41,213 bases of DNA, taken from positions 1 through 41,213 of the forward strand of contig CAYFMH010000005.1 in NCBI GenBank assembly GCA_964344165.1. Reading direction: 5' to 3'. Of this stretch, positions 22,610-31,434 are shown one piece after another. How positions within the stretch are numbered: the stretch's first letter is position 1; every line of letters begins with the position of its first letter. The stretch comes from CAYFMH01 sp964344165. GTDB lineage: Bacteria; Patescibacteriota; Gracilibacteria; UBA4473. The notes beneath the pieces are model-generated. The model searched no databases. It was not told the origin of the DNA and saw nothing but the letters and a program-made list of their open reading frames with translations. Both the position numbers and the translations under genes were made by a program.

Positions 22610-25168
22610 TTACTTAAACAGCTTTTTTTCCGTCACCTTAATCTTCTTCTTCATCTCAGAGACCACCCCATTTGGATCTTTGATCTTCAATAAAATCTCA
22701 TATTCTCCGGGTTTTTCATACACATGCTCTGGAAGAAACTGCGTCGACACGCTGCCATCACCAAAATCCCAAAAATACTGACTGATCGTCCCCGTCGAAG
22801 CGGTTGGATTGTATTGAACCCTCAGTGGAGCCGCTCCTCCTTTTGGATTAAAATTAAAGTCTGCATTCACTCCCTCTGCTCGAGCAGAAATCAAAATTTC
22901 AGTAGTTGCAGTCTTACCTGTGTCCGTCAAAATTGTGAGCCGAACCGGAAAAATTCCAACGTTCAAAATTTCATAAGTAATCTTCGCCCCATAATGCACT
23001 GGATCTGTCCCGGGCAATTCCCAGACGTAGTCAATAATTTTTCCATCTTCTGTATACGATCCAGACCCATCAAAAGTAACTTTCAATGGAACCGGGCCTG
23101 CTGGTGGAGTTGCTACGACTTTTGCCTTAGTTCTTGGTGGTATCACAATAACTTTTAAAAATATTTCATATTCATCTTCGTCTGAATCAATAATCACCAA
23201 TTTTACGTCATACTCACCAATCTCTCGAAAATTGTACTTCACGGTTTCTCCAGTCTCATCAAAAATCCCATCATCTTCAAAATCCCACTTCCACTCAACT
23301 GGATCTTCAATCACAGATAGAGAAGCATCAAAAGTTACCTCCAACGGATTTTCTCCGGTAAGTGTATTTGTTTTTTTATTATAAGATGGAGTCGTTTTGA
23401 TAAGGACATCCCCATCTTTTTTCCGTTTGTAAGTTTTGATTATTTCAGAAGTTTGCGCTTTTTCTCCACCCTCGTTCTCCACAGTCAAAGTCACTTCATA
23501 ATCTCCCGGCTTCCGAAAAGTTCTCTGAAATTTTCGACCTACAAATACTTTTTCTTCATCATCCACTCGCCACTCAAATCGAATAATTTTCCCTATCTTG
23601 CTAAAAGAAGTGGTCCCATCAAGTGTGATCTTATAAGGAGCTTCCCCTCGAAATTCTTGCAGAGAAGAAATTTCTGCTCTCAGGGTTTCTTCCGGTTCTG
23701 TCACAGTAATTGTTTTTTCAGCAACCGCTGAATCATTATTTGTCCCCGTGGCTCGCAGAGCGACTTTAAATTCTCCGATTTTGAAGAACTCTTTTTCAGC
23801 CGTTGGATCCTCTTCATTGATCACTTCAAATTCTCCATCTCCATCCAGATCCCATTCGTACAAAATCACCTCTCCATCTGGATCTTTTGAATGAAAAGCA
23901 TCAAATTTCACCTTGAGCGGCACTGGACCACTCTCTGGATCAGCCGTAAAAGATGGGATCACCCCTTCATTAGCAATAATCACCTCTCTCACAGATGTAA
24001 ACCGTTCTTCTTTTCCCGTCGCCGGAGAAAGATAGAGTACTTCTGCCCGCACAAGAAATCGCCCATTGTTAGTCCCTTTATCGATAAATCGATGGACCAC
24101 CTTTGGCCCAGAAGCATCAATGGTCCCATCACTGTCAAAATCCCAATTAATCTGCCGAATCAAACTCTGATTTATTTGTGGAAAAAGATTGGTCCCAATA
24201 TCAAATTCTACCTTGATTGGAGAAGTAAGTCCAATCACAATGGCTGGTTCCGTTCGAATCATAGACTCATCTTCTTTAAAAGTTTTGGTAGCCCCGGCAT
24301 TGGAAATCAACCAATAAAAACCAACCCAAAGCCCACACATCAAAAAGAAAATCAAAACATTGATACCTGCTTTGACAATAGTGGGTTTACGATTGACCGC
24401 ATTTGGCCCCATCATAATCCACTGAAAAAAACGGACCAAACTGGCAAATAAAAAGATCAGTGCCGCCATTCCAAAAATGGAATTGGTCACCAACAACAAA
24501 ACTTCTTTCAAGTCTCCAGACTCAATTCCAAGACTAGCAAAAAGTGGGTTTTCTACGTTTCCACTGAGAAGGCCCCAGAGCAAAACTCCGTAAAAAATCA
24601 TCACCAAAATCACTCCCATTCCTAAAAATCCAAAAAGAATTTTTTTCGGAGAAATTCCTCCTTTCTTTGGAGCAACTGGTTTCTTAACGGAAGGATTTTG
24701 TGATTTAGGGCCTTTTTTAGCTGTCTTTTTACTTCCCTCGTCTGGTGCAGCTCTCCTGTCAGCCGAATCCCGATCTGATCGGGAGGAGGCTGAATCTTCA
24801 GCGAAGTCTGATTCCTCTTTTTCCATAGCTTCTTTTTCTGCTTCCGCTATTTCTTTTGTGACATCTGTGACAGAAGCTGGAGATTCTCCCACATATGGTT
24901 TTTCTTCATCTTCAACAGCAACCTCTTCTTGTGTTTTTTGTTCTGGAGTCACTGCATCCAGATTAAACTCTCCAGAATCAACTGACTCTTCCAAAATTTC
25001 TTCTGTTGCATCTTCGATCTCTGATTCTGCTGCTTTTGCTTCAGTCAATGCTTCCGCTGGCTTGTCAGTCGAAATTTCAACAGAGGTTGTATTCTCAATA
25101 GAAGGAGAAGCTTCAGCGGAAGCTAAAGTCTCTTCTTTTTTTTGATTTTTATCAGTTTCTTCTGCCAT
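22610..25168 (-). CDS. Membrane-anchored protein with six PKD domains
   Basis: Layout of the 852 residues: 1-150, disordered and very acidic (many E, A, S); ~151-175 basic linker (KKGPKSQNPSVKKPVAPKKG); three membrane helices at about 177-202, 223-245 and 266-289; then six Ig-like PKD domains to the end. These have hallmark phrases such as INWDFDSDGT, YEWDLDGDGE, FEWRVDDEE, WKWDFEDDG, YVWELPGTD and YFWDFGDGS, each followed by an x-G-x-(Y/F)-x-V strand. The acidic N-terminus would be cytoplasmic and the PKD stalk outside. PKD domains act as stiff spacers or adhesion modules in surface proteins. It follows two other PKD genes on the same strand. There is a TATAGT about 50 bases upstream, so it may also have its own promoter. 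Confidence 0.88.
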   Translation of the reverse strand: MAEETDKNQKKEETLASAEASPSIENTTSVEISTDKPAEALTEAKAAESEIEDATEEILEESVDSGEFNLDAVTPEQKTQEEVAVEDEEKPYVGESPASVTDVTKEIAEAEKEAMEKEESDFAEDSASSRSDRDSADRRAAPDEGSKKTAKKGPKSQNPSVKKPVAPKKGGISPKKILFGFLGMGVILVMIFYGVLLWGLLSGNVENPLFASLGIESGDLKEVLLLVTNSIFGMAALIFLFASLVRFFQWIMMGPNAVNRKPTIVKAGINVLIFFLMCGLWVGFYWLISNAGATKTFKEDESMIRTEPAIVIGLTSPIKVEFDIGTNLFPQINQSLIRQINWDFDSDGTIDASGPKVVHRFIDKGTNNGRFLVRAEVLYLSPATGKEERFTSVREVIIANEGVIPSFTADPESGPVPLKVKFDAFHSKDPDGEVILYEWDLDGDGEFEVINEEDPTAEKEFFKIGEFKVALRATGTNNDSAVAEKTITVTEPEETLRAEISSLQEFRGEAPYKITLDGTTSFSKIGKIIRFEWRVDDEEKVFVGRKFQRTFRKPGDYEVTLTVENEGGEKAQTSEIIKTYKRKKDGDVLIKTTPSYNKKTNTLTGENPLEVTFDASLSVIEDPVEWKWDFEDDGIFDETGETVKYNFREIGEYDVKLVIIDSDEDEYEIFLKVIVIPPRTKAKVVATPPAGPVPLKVTFDGSGSYTEDGKIIDYVWELPGTDPVHYGAKITYEILNVGIFPVRLTILTDTGKTATTEILISARAEGVNADFNFNPKGGAAPLRVQYNPTASTGTISQYFWDFGDGSVSTQFLPEHVYEKPGEYEILLKIKDPNGVVSEMKKKIKVTEKKLFK
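24755..24793. repeat. Palindromic element inside the PKD protein gene
   Basis: Nested inverted repeats tcagcc/ggctga and tcccgatc-a-gatcggga form a ~35-base hairpin within the codons for SASSRSDRDSADRR (residues ~127-139). The flank cctgtcagccga is the reverse complement of the dispersed element tcggcygacagg found in intergenic DNA at 7100 and 14106. Confidence 0.55.
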
Positions 25169-25263
25169 TTTTTTTGTTTATTTCTTTGAGAAGTCTCAGT
25201 TCTAATTGTCCACTATAGCCTGAAAACAGAATACCAAGCCAGTGAAGCGGGGAGAACTAAAAA

Positions 25264-27296
25264 CTAATTTCCTATTATCTTAATTATGACCGAATCAGTT
25301 GCTTCCGTCAAACCGTTAGAAATTCGAAGTACGACTTCATAGATTCCTGGCTCTGGATACCGAATACGAGCATTTTGCCCCATTTTCTTCCTTCCATCTC
25401 CGAAGTCCCACTCAAACAAAATCGCTCGGTCAATCGTTTCCGCCAAAAGTTTCGCATAAAAGAAGAAATTAGTATGAGGAGTACCAATTATATCCACATT
25501 TTGGGTTCTAATTTCTAAACATTCTATAAAAACATCTATCTGCGTTTGGATCCTGATCACTTCTTCAGAACCCGGATTTTTTCCTGCTTTTATTTCTTCT
25601 AATTGTGCTTGTAATTCTTCTTGATTTATCAAGTGTCGGTCATATAAGGACTGCTCAATATGCTGATCAATAAAACTAAGTTCTTCGTTCAAGAGCTTCT
25701 TTTTTTCAACATCAGACTCTTTTTCAATCTGATTGATTTTTGATCGTTTTAATTCTTCTAGATGAGACCTGAGAAAATAAGGATTCAAAAAAAACGGTTT
25801 TTTACAGAGAGTTTCTTCTTTTATCTTCATTTCTTCAATTCGTTTTTTTTCTGCCTGAAGTTCCAAAATTTTCTGCTGAATTCTTTTTCTTTCTTCCTCA
25901 TCTTCTATACCTTCTAGTGTGGCTTCCTGATCGGCAATTATTTTTTCTAGTGATTCTATCGCAGAAGTTTCATCTTCTGGGAAAATAACTACCTGATCAT
26001 CATTCAACTCTGAACTAGAATGAAAACCCTCCCCTCCGGTATCCTCCTCCAGCTCTTCTACCAAACGATCAACATCATTTTCTGGATGATTAGGTGGAAT
26101 TGGTTCTCCCGCTCCCACTACTTGGATCAAGACAGTCCTCTCGACCATTAACTGTCCATCAGAGACCTGTACTTTTACTGGATATTCTCCCGGAGCTATA
26201 TATTTATAAGCAACGTTTTGGATAGAAGCTCGACTTCCATCACCGAAATCCCACGCGTAAGTCAAAAGATCTCCATCTGGATCAGTCCCCTCCGCATAAA
26301 AAGCAAACTGTGTATCCGTGTCTCCACTCGTTCCCGGCAGAACCCCACGGATCAAAACTTCAGGAGGACGGTTTTCTACCAGAATTCCCGCATCCTGATA
26401 AATTCCTCCAGTAATATTTATCTGACGGATAGCTTCTACGGGAGTGTTATCGACAAAACGAGCACTGATTCCATCTTCGACTTGGACTTTAATAATATGT
26501 TTTCCAGGAGATTTAAACTGATGAGAGACTGTAGAAGAGTTAGTCCCGATCGGCTCATCATTATCTACCAACCAACGATAGTTTAGAGCATCTCCGTTAA
26601 CATCACGAAAATTCGCATGAAAAAAGATGATATCAGTCGTTGTCCCCATGGTATTTCCCATAATGGAACCGGTTGGTTTTCGATTATTAGCCGTACTTCG
26701 AACAAAGATCGAATCATCCGAAATTTTAGAAGTTTTTTTACCATACTCATCGATGGCCTCTACTTTTATATAATAATTATGCTTCCCTGGAAATTGCCAG
26801 AGATCAAAAACAGCCCGAGCCATTCCTCCTTTTTTGACCTGATCCTTATCAACAACCTGAGAAAGAATTACTTTTCCGTTTTCAATCACATAAAATCGAT
26901 ATTGTTTTACTTCTACGTCTGGATCATTGGTCGTAGCGCGAGCATCTACGATGACTAGTGGATTATCTTCTGTGATTTCCTCTTTACTGATTTTGATACT
27001 TCGAATAACAGGATCCCCTGGTTTTCCAACTGTAATTTTTTTAGTAATTGTCCCCGTTCTTTTTCCTTTTTTTACGTTGAGCGTTACAGGGTAAGTCCCT
27101 GGCTTGGGAAAAGTAAATTTCACTCTTTTCCCTCTTCGTTTCACATCTCCCGGGAACACCCAGTTATAAGTCGCTCCTTCTACACTTTTCCCTTTAAAAA
27201 TAATAGCTCTTTCTGCCCGAATTGCGGCTTCCACTGAACCCGTCTCCAGAAGGAGAAAATTAAGAGAAGGCAACAAAGGTTAATTATTTTTTTCAT
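25264..27296 (-). CDS. Secreted PKD-domain protein with internal coiled coil; probable 5' frameshift
   Basis: The main open frame (25264..27276) encodes PKD-like domains: 1 (~residues 15-85, YNWVFPGD, PGTYPVTLNV), 2 (~90-195, FPGKHNYYIKVEA), 3 (~200-290, ALNYRWLVDNDE), 4 (~300-385, YAWDFGDGS). A ~200-residue charged coiled coil follows (~390-590, EERKRIQQKILELQAEKKR), then a last PKD (LFEWDFGDG). The open frame lacks a good start: its first codon is TTG with a stop just before. In another frame an ATG at 27296, 1 base after the upstream stop, gives a perfect signal peptide (MKKIINLCCLLLIFSF). A one-base shift near 27240..27270 would join signal peptide and mature protein. I therefore give the span from 27296. 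It is the second gene of the PKD cluster. Confidence 0.8.
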
Positions 27297-27297
27297 T

Positions 27298-28626
27298 TTA
27301 ATATTCTGTTTCAAAATCTACTGGAATTCCTTCTTTTGGAAGGATGTTTATTTTGTGTGTTTTTGAATGTTTTACTCCAAAATTTGTATGAATTGTTAGT
27401 TTAATTTCTTTCATCCCTGGACTCGCAAAAGTAACATTTATTTTTGGATCATTATCACAGCCATTAGCGTCCGCACAATTCCACTCGTATTTTACAATAG
27501 ATCCCAATGCAGAACGAGACCTCGTACCATCTAATTTTATAGAATCTCCTACGTCAGCAATACTTGGAGCATTGATCGATGGTTTCATCCCTCCAATAAA
27601 TATTTTTCGCTGGAAAGTTTTTGTACCACGAGGGGTCTGCGCAATAGCCTTAATCGTCTTTGGCCCTTCAGTAATAAAAATATGTTTGACCGTCGCTCCC
27701 TGATTTTCCATGGTATTTAATTTTTCTATAACTCCATCCCCAAAATTAAAGGCCACATCTCCTTGTTGAGAAAGCCCAAATTCCACTCCTTTCACCGCAT
27801 AATCAGGGGAAATCCAAGTTCCCGCCCCAAAATCTTTGATATCTGTTCCCTCCGTTCCCAAAATTTTTATCGGATTAGAAGTAAATAAAGCACTTAATTT
27901 TTCTTTTTGATCTGGGGTGAGACGATCTGCTACATCATTCCCTCCACCACCAGCTCCAGGACCACCAGGACCAGGCATACCACCGGTAGCACCTCCCCCT
28001 CCAGGACCGCCAACGCCGCCTCCCGGGCCTCCACCAACTCCAGGTGCCCCGATCCCTCCACCAGGACCTCCACCGAAGCCTCCTCCCGGACCTCCGCCAA
28101 AACCACCTCCCCCTCCACCAGCAGAAATACTGCCCCGATCATCTCCACCACTTCCTGCATTTTCGACGATGGTGTTTACATAAGCAAAAGATCCAAGGAC
28201 TGCCAAAATACCAATCGTAGAATACTGAAATATTTTTTTTGCTTTTTCAGATTGTCCATCATCCCCAGCGGCTGTCACGTAGAGACCTCCCCCATAGATC
28301 GCTGAAGCAGTTCCGGCCAATCCAAGGAAAGATAAAAGAAAATTTAAAACATTGAGTGTATATCTCCGGGCCGATTCATTTTTTCCGACTTCGTTAAAGT
28401 CTCCTCGATAAGAAAGCACTTCAAATCGTCCATCAGGACCCCGTCCTGCCCCTCGGATAGTATTAAAAATTTCATCAAATTGACTATTGAGGCTGTCTTC
28501 CACGGCTCCTTCAAACCGATCTTCTAGATTAAAATCAGCCGCATTTGCCATTGGTAGATAGATCTGACAAGAAATCAAAAAAGAAATGAAGAAAAGTCCG
28601 ATACTGTTAATAATTTCTTTTGCCAT
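27298..28626 (-). CDS. Pilin-like (T4SS_pilin/TrbC-like) membrane protein with Gly-rich linker and PKD domains
   Basis: 442 residues. 1-29: signal peptide (INSIGLFFISFLISC, cleavage near MANAA). 30-85: helical region. ~90-152: two membrane helices with the loop YGGGLYVTAAGDDGQSEKAK between them and the second helix IFQYSTIGILAVLGSFAYV. This is the pattern of the small VirB2/TrbC-like pilin proteins common in CPR genomes (Y-G-G-x-x-Y-x-x-x-x-G-[DN]-x-x-x-x-x-K-A-K-K). ~169-233: extreme glycine/proline linker (GGGPGGGFGGGPGGG). ~240-435: two PKD-like domains (VAFNFGDGV; SIVKYEWNCADANG). It heads the PKD cluster, with a promoter just upstream. Fusion of a pilin-like anchor to PKD stalk is unusual (see findings). 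Confidence 0.85.
   Translation of the reverse strand: MAKEIINSIGLFFISFLISCQIYLPMANAADFNLEDRFEGAVEDSLNSQFDEIFNTIRGAGRGPDGRFEVLSYRGDFNEVGKNESARRYTLNVLNFLLSFLGLAGTASAIYGGGLYVTAAGDDGQSEKAKKIFQYSTIGILAVLGSFAYVNTIVENAGSGGDDRGSISAGGGGGGFGGGPGGGFGGGPGGGIGAPGVGGGPGGGVGGPGGGGATGGMPGPGGPGAGGGGNDVADRLTPDQKEKLSALFTSNPIKILGTEGTDIKDFGAGTWISPDYAVKGVEFGLSQQGDVAFNFGDGVIEKLNTMENQGATVKHIFITEGPKTIKAIAQTPRGTKTFQRKIFIGGMKPSINAPSIADVGDSIKLDGTRSRSALGSIVKYEWNCADANGCDNDPKINVTFASPGMKEIKLTIHTNFGVKHSKTHKINILPKEGIPVDFETEY
27941..28125. repeat. Glycine-codon-rich tandem repeats inside 27298..28626
   Basis: The region encodes GGGPGGGFGGGPGGGFGG-like repeats, using short near-identical 18-21-base units (ccaggacctccaccgaagcc on the plus strand and variants). 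Such DNA changes length easily by slippage. Long open frames in the other reading frames here are by-products of the composition. Confidence 0.6.
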
Positions 28627-28652
28627 TTATATTAAATATTAAAAATCTATTC

Positions 28653-28681
28653 ATTTTATCAGAAAAATAGCAGATTTGCAA
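28653..28681 (-). promoter_or_regulatory. Promoter of the PKD cluster
   Basis: On the minus strand TTGCAA (28676..28681) and TAAAAT (28653..28658) are 17 bases apart. The leader to the ATG at 28626 would be about 20 bases of AT only. Confidence 0.6.
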
Positions 28682-28716
28682 ACAAAAAAAACTTGTAATT
28701 GTCCCAAACTTGTAGC

Positions 28717-28751
28717 ATGCAGTTTACAAAAGGTTTAACCACAAACTGCAT
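28717..28751. repeat. Inverted repeat, 9-bp arms
   Basis: atgcagttt (28717..28725) pairs perfectly with aaactgcat (28743..28751) around a 17-base AT-rich loop. It lies between the PKD promoter and the transposase remnant. Confidence 0.45.
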
Positions 28752-28793
28752 CTGCAAAAAATATCAGCTTAAAAAGTTCGATATTCGCAGAAA

Positions 28794-28866
28794 CGAGATT
28801 TTTATGGGGTTTGCTTTTTGCTCATCCCGCGGCCGCGGGGCGCAAAAAGCACCCAAAAAAATCTCG
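28794..28866. repeat. Long nested inverted repeat (73 bases)
   Basis: Outer arms cgagattttt/aaaaaaatctcg, middle arms gctttttgc/gcaaaaagc (28813..28821/28842..28850) and the perfect inner palindrome cccgcggccgcggg (28826..28839) stack into one hairpin. The GC core is striking in an AT-rich spacer. It could be a terminator or the end of a mobile element next to the transposase remnant. Confidence 0.6.
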
Positions 28867-28889
28867 GGAAGTCAATGTTTATGTACATG

Positions 28890-29258
28890 TTACACCATTT
28901 GGACAATTACAAAAACTTTTTTATGGTGCCAGCACAGTACTATCTGGTTAAAAAAATCAAAAAAGGCACAATTGGGAGAAGCTCGATCAGACAGTAGTTT
29001 TTGAAATTTTTTTGTAGGCAGATTAAAAAGCTCCACAATGTGAACATACTCTAAAAGTGCCTGAGAAAAGACTTTCATGAACAGGAAAGCACTTTGACTG
29101 AGCTTTGTTTTGGCCTTCACGCAGGCCACAATCAGAAAATAAATGAGCGCAATCCATATCTGAGAAGCGATAGCGTTGCAACTTGTGTCAAAGAAGTTTT
29201 TTATGCGTAAATGCTGCTTAATCCAATCAAAGAATAACTCGACTTTTTCTAATCTTTT
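28890..29258 (-). pseudogene. Remnant of an IS4-type transposase (C-terminal part)
   Basis: Read on the minus strand from 29258 the frame gives EKVELFFDWIKQHLRIKNFF, then DTSCNAIASQIWIALIYFLI and LPTKKFQKLLSD. This is the C-terminal end of IS4-superfamily DDE transposases, including the E of the YREKT-like block (VELFF-WIKQ). A TAA at 29259..29261 lies in frame just upstream and no earlier transposase motifs (DDE Asp residues) are visible, so only about a third of the gene survives. The stop codon at its C-terminal end seems normal. The remainder, 29262..29486, contains no gene I can support. Confidence 0.8.
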
Positions 29259-29486
29259 TTACTTGGTTCAAATAAGAACTCTCATTTAATCTGGGAAATC
29301 GAGGACAACCAAGACAAACCACTGGTATTTTTGTAATTTGTCCGCCTTCGGCCTTCAGCTTCTCGCTCCATTAAACGCATCACGGTTCCAATATGGTGGG
29401 AGAAACATCTCTTATGTCCTTCCATATCTTCAACCACAATCTTCTGATATATGTTCTATCAAGCTCTGTTTCATTGTTTCTACCTC

Positions 29487-30239
29487 TTATTTTTTCATCC
29501 CCGCAAACCCCTTGATCGCATCCAGTACCTCCGTCGGGATCATCCACACGGTCGTATTGGACTGATCAGAGCTGAGATCATTGATGCTCTGAAGCGTTCG
29601 TAGATGGAGCGCCCCAGGGGTCCCCGTCAGTTTGGCAGCGGCAGCGGCGAGATTGTCCGCGGCGATTTTGTCTCCTTCGGCTTTGATGATCACGGCTCGC
29701 TTTTCTCGTTCGGCTTCGGCTTCTTTTGAGATCGTTCTTTTTAGCCCTTCTGGGATGATGATGTCTTTGAGCTCTACCGCTTCGATATCGATCCCCCACG
29801 GATCAGTCGTGATATCCACAGAATTTTTGATTCGTTCAGCCACTTTCACTCGGTTCTGAAGCAATTGATCGAGCGTTTCTTCTCCGACGGCATTTCGCAT
29901 CGTGGTCTGAGCTACCTGAGACGTCGCCCAAAAAAAGTTCTCTACCTCGAGAACGGCCTTGTCCGCATTGACAATACGATAATACACCACGGCATTGATC
30001 CGAACCGGGATATTATCTTTTGTAATCGCTTCTTGGTCTGGTACATCAACGGCCTTGGTCCGAATGTCGATCTTCGTCATGGACTGAAAAATCGGGATAA
30101 CCAGTCGCCACCCTGGCTGTTTTATTCCTGTGAATTTTCCAAGGGTAAAAGTAACCCCACGCTGGTACTGATTGACCTGTCGGATACTGATGAGAAGCAC
30201 AAAACCAACGAGAACGATGAGGGGGATAAGGAATTCCAT
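29487..30239 (-). CDS. Slipin (stomatin-like SPFH/band 7 protein)
   Basis: Membrane scaffold protein of the slipin group. One N-terminal membrane helix (EFLIPLIVLVGFVLLISI), then the SPFH domain: VNQYQRGVTFTLGKFTGIKQ, PGWRLVIPIFQSMTKIDIRT, VDVPDQEAITKDNIPVRINA, VVYYRIVNADKAVLEV. The typical stomatin block ATSQVAQTTMRNAVGEETLD and the helical AEAEREKRAVIIKAEGDK follow. Length 250 aa is normal. No partner NfeD protease is next to it, though a site-2 protease gene lies 107 bases upstream on the same strand; both act at the membrane. A filler spacer separates them. Confidence 0.93.
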   Translation of the reverse strand: MEFLIPLIVLVGFVLLISIRQVNQYQRGVTFTLGKFTGIKQPGWRLVIPIFQSMTKIDIRTKAVDVPDQEAITKDNIPVRINAVVYYRIVNADKAVLEVENFFWATSQVAQTTMRNAVGEETLDQLLQNRVKVAERIKNSVDITTDPWGIDIEAVELKDIIIPEGLKRTISKEAEAEREKRAVIIKAEGDKIAADNLAAAAAKLTGTPGALHLRTLQSINDLSSDQSNTTVWMIPTEVLDAIKGFAGMKK

Positions 30240-30345
30240 TTTTAGTTAATTAAAAATTACAAGTTAAGAATTACGAATTGAAGGAGAAAAATCAATTCAT
30301 AATTTTGATTTTTGCTTTTTGATTTTTGAACTTGAGAATATTTTT

Positions 30346-31227
30346 CTACGAGAAAAAGATTCTCACCACATCATTCCACGTGACGGCCAAAATCAAGCCC
30401 ATCAAGATCATGAACCCCCCGTAATGTAGGGCGTTTTCCCATTTTTGATCTGGTTGCTTCCTCGTTGCCAATTCAAAGATCTGGAAAACCAATCGTCCTC
30501 CATCCAACGCCGGAAAAGGTAAAAGGTTGAAAACTCCGAGGGAAATTGAGAGTAAAGCCGCAAGCTTTAGCAGCGCCATTACTCCCAGAGGCATAATCTT
30601 GTGTGTCACTTCAGCAATCCCCACCGGCCCAGCTAATCCATCGGGAAGACGTCCATGCTCGATGATTTCAATTGGGATTTCTCCAACTTTTTGGAGCACG
30701 GCATACGAGATCCGACCGGTCTCTTTGATCGCAAAAGGGAAGGCTTGGTGTACTGGTAGTTGAATCTGTTGAATATCGAGAATTTCTCTTTTTCCCTCTT
30801 CGTTTTCTTCGCCGAGCGTGATAATCCCGGCAGCTTCGGCTTTCTCGACATCCGCTTTTGAGATCAGGATCGGATTAGTTCCGACAGAAAAAAGTAAGGT
30901 CAAAACCAAAATCGCTGCGGCAAAGTTCATCCCCACCCCAGCTAAGGTGATCGTCATCCGTTTCCAGAGTTTGGCTTTTTCGAAGCTTCGCGGATCATCT
31001 GATTTTTCTTCTTCTCCGAGCATCCGGACAAACCCTCCGAAAGGCACCGCTCGTAGATTGTATTCTGTTTCTCCGACCTTTTTTCCCCAGACTTTGGCCC
31101 CCATCCCGAGCGCAAACTCGAGCACTTTGACCCCAGATTTCCGTGCCGCATAGAAGTGTCCAAATTCGTGTACGAGGATCAAGCTCGAAAAGATAACTAA
31201 AAATGCCAAAAGAGAGAGGATAATCAT
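30346..31227 (-). CDS. Site-2 type zinc metalloprotease (M50, RseP-like) without PDZ domain
   Basis: An intramembrane protease that cleaves membrane-spanning substrates, e.g. anti-sigma factors. Zinc site: HEFGH (His20, Glu21, His24) in the first membrane helix; second site LLPFPALDGGR with the ligand Asp. FGGFVRMLGEEE matches the conserved F-G-G-[YF]-V-x-M-x-G. Helices: ~1-20, ~95-115, ~210-235, ~270-290. Between the second and third helices there are only ~95 residues, with no clear PDZ domain; E. coli RseP (~450 aa) has two. It has its own promoter (31258..31286). Confidence 0.92.
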   Translation of the reverse strand: MIILSLLAFLVIFSSLILVHEFGHFYAARKSGVKVLEFALGMGAKVWGKKVGETEYNLRAVPFGGFVRMLGEEEKSDDPRSFEKAKLWKRMTITLAGVGMNFAAAILVLTLLFSVGTNPILISKADVEKAEAAGIITLGEENEEGKREILDIQQIQLPVHQAFPFAIKETGRISYAVLQKVGEIPIEIIEHGRLPDGLAGPVGIAEVTHKIMPLGVMALLKLAALLSISLGVFNLLPFPALDGGRLVFQIFELATRKQPDQKWENALHYGGFMILMGLILAVTWNDVVRIFFS

Positions 31228-31257
31228 AAAAAAATGTAGATAAAAAGTACGTTGCGT

Positions 31258-31286
31258 AATTTACTGGCGAAAGAAAAGGGAGTCAA
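31258..31286 (-). promoter_or_regulatory. Promoter of the site-2 protease gene
   Basis: On the minus strand TTGACT (31281..31286) and TAAATT (31258..31263) are 17 bases apart, about 30 bases upstream of the ATG at 31227. Confidence 0.55.
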
Positions 31287-31299
31287 TAAATAAATTAGC

Positions 31300-31345
31300 T
31301 TCTCAATTTTCAATAATCAATCTTCAATTAGGAATTATGGAATTT
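31300..31345. repeat. AT-rich intergenic filler
   Basis: ctcaattttcaataatcaatcttcaattaggaattatgg reuses the same words as 5459..5553 (cttcaattaggaaccttc). Confidence 0.5.
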
Positions 31346-31434
31346 TATTAATTTTATTTTTTATTAAAAAATAAATTGACTTTTTTGTAAAAATAAATAA
31401 TTTAAATTAAAATATTTATTAATCATTTTTAAAA

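Noticed and set aside
27907..28305. Proline- or serine-rich open frames opposite the glycine-rich linker
   Set aside because: They result from GC-rich glycine codons read in other frames; the minus-strand gene has signal peptide, membrane helices and PKD domains.
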